Shown one piece after another: positions 14,374 to 14,844 of a stretch of 14,844 nucleotides of DNA. The position numbers and the translations under genes are program-made. The stretch's first letter is position 1, and every line of letters starts with the position of its first letter. A model generated the notes under the pieces. That model had not been told where the DNA came from. It saw only the letters and a program-made list of their open reading frames with translations, and ran no database searches. This stretch comes from Pseudonocardiales bacterium (GTDB lineage Bacteria; Actinomycetota; Actinomycetes; Mycobacteriales; Pseudonocardiaceae): contig JAODNG010000548.1 in the NCBI GenBank assembly GCA_025465385.1, positions 1-14,844 on the forward strand. The letters run 5' to 3'.

Positions 14374-14844
14374 TCAATCGTCCTGCAGTTGCTCGGCGCC
14401 CTGCTCAGGGCCGGGCGATGCCGCCGGGTCCGGGAACGTCACGGCTGCCTCCGCGTCGGTCACCGCCACCATCGCTGGGCGCAGTACTCGCTCCCCGAAG
14501 CGGTAGCCGGGGCGCAGTACGGCGGTGACAGTCGGCTCGAAGATGTCCGCGGCTGTGCTGTGCTGCACGGCTTCGTGAACCGAGGGGTCGAAAGCTTCCC
14601 CGACCACTCCGAACGGTTCCAAGCCCTGCGCCTGCAGTGCCGCTACCAACTTGTCCGCAACGACCTTGAACGCTCCGGACAGGTCACCGTGTTCCTGGGC
14701 CCGCTCGATGTCGTCGAGCACGGTGAGCAGCTGAGTAGTCACCTGCGCCTTGGCGACATCGATCACCAGCTGGCGGTCCCGCTCCACCCGACGGCGGTAG
14801 TTGCTGTACTCAGCGGTGATCCGCTGCAGATCACCGGTCCGCTC
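14374..14844 (-). CDS. grpE: GrpE nucleotide exchange factor, 5' end missing
   Basis: GrpE releases ADP from DnaK to restart its cycle. The C-terminal 156 residues are visible, and the frame stays open through the right edge, so the start is outside the window. The first visible residues (ERTGDLQRITAEYSNYRRR) are the end of the long dimerisation helix, typical of the family. The four-helix bundle follows (VTTQLLTVLDDIERAQEHGDL), and then the compact beta domain (GEAFDPSVHEAVQ, TAVLRPGYRFGERVLRPAMVAV). The last 25 residues are acidic and Pro/Gln-rich. An internal GTG at 14787 is not the start, as the family motif extends upstream of it. dnaK is expected just beyond the right edge. Confidence 0.96.
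   Translation of the reverse strand, partial: ERTGDLQRITAEYSNYRRRVERDRQLVIDVAKAQVTTQLLTVLDDIERAQEHGDLSGAFKVVADKLVAALQAQGLEPFGVVGEAFDPSVHEAVQHSTAADIFEPTVTAVLRPGYRFGERVLRPAMVAVTDAEAAVTFPDPAASPGPEQGAEQLQDD

Noticed and set aside
13134..14528. 464-codon plus-strand frame opposite dnaJ
   Set aside because: It is antisense to dnaJ, which has the J-domain and all four zinc motifs in frame; composition is that of a shadow frame.
1..14844. CRISPR arrays, tRNA or rRNA genes, transposases, integrases
   Set aside because: No regularly spaced direct repeats, no cloverleaf or rRNA-like stretches, and no frame with transposase or integrase motifs were seen on reading both strands.

Overview
The window is GC-rich DNA from an actinobacterium. 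Gene content and order point to Pseudonocardiaceae or a close relative. Several neighbours are counterparts of the Mycobacterium tuberculosis Rv0380c-Rv0385 block (TrmH-family methyltransferase, PyrE, a conserved membrane-anchored protein, ClpB, an Rv0385-type flavohemoglobin), here joined to the tail of the dnaK-grpE-dnaJ-hspR operon. Family placement is inferred from memory of synteny, not from a search.

Layout, left to right. Positions 1-1481 (minus): an RNA methyltransferase translationally coupled to a GH76-type glycosidase that runs off the left edge. Positions 1482-3081 (plus): a cytochrome P450 with a palindromic candidate operator, set against the surrounding strand. Positions 3156-4459 (minus): pyrE coupled to an SDR oxidoreductase. 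Positions 4483-7095 (minus): two tandem DUF418 membrane-protein paralogues, each with a hairpin over its ribosome binding site. Positions 7281-7777: an accessory patch with a 56-residue His/Asp/Arg/Trp-rich peptide gene, a strong stem-loop, and a fragment of a plus-strand gene. Positions 7778-8455 (minus): a membrane-anchored conserved protein. Positions 8558-11152 (minus): clpB. Positions 11505-12683 (plus): a two-domain flavohemoglobin, divergent from clpB. Positions 12703-14844 (minus): hspR, dnaJ and the 3' part of grpE.

The right half is a complete-looking heat-shock module. DnaJ and GrpE serve DnaK (expected just beyond the right edge), ClpB is the partner disaggregase, and HspR is the repressor. 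A HAIR-type operator lies upstream of clpB, with the -35 element of an ECF-sigma-like promoter inside its spacer, which suggests heat and thiol/oxidative control meet at one site.

The 4.5-7.8 kb segment is the most accessory part. Its best candidates for something undescribed are the His-rich micropeptide with its structured leader and the paired DUF418 leader hairpins. I saw no CRISPR array, rRNA, tRNA, transposase or integrase. The only gene-free stretch over 300 bases is 11153-11504, the clpB/flavohemoglobin divergent control region.
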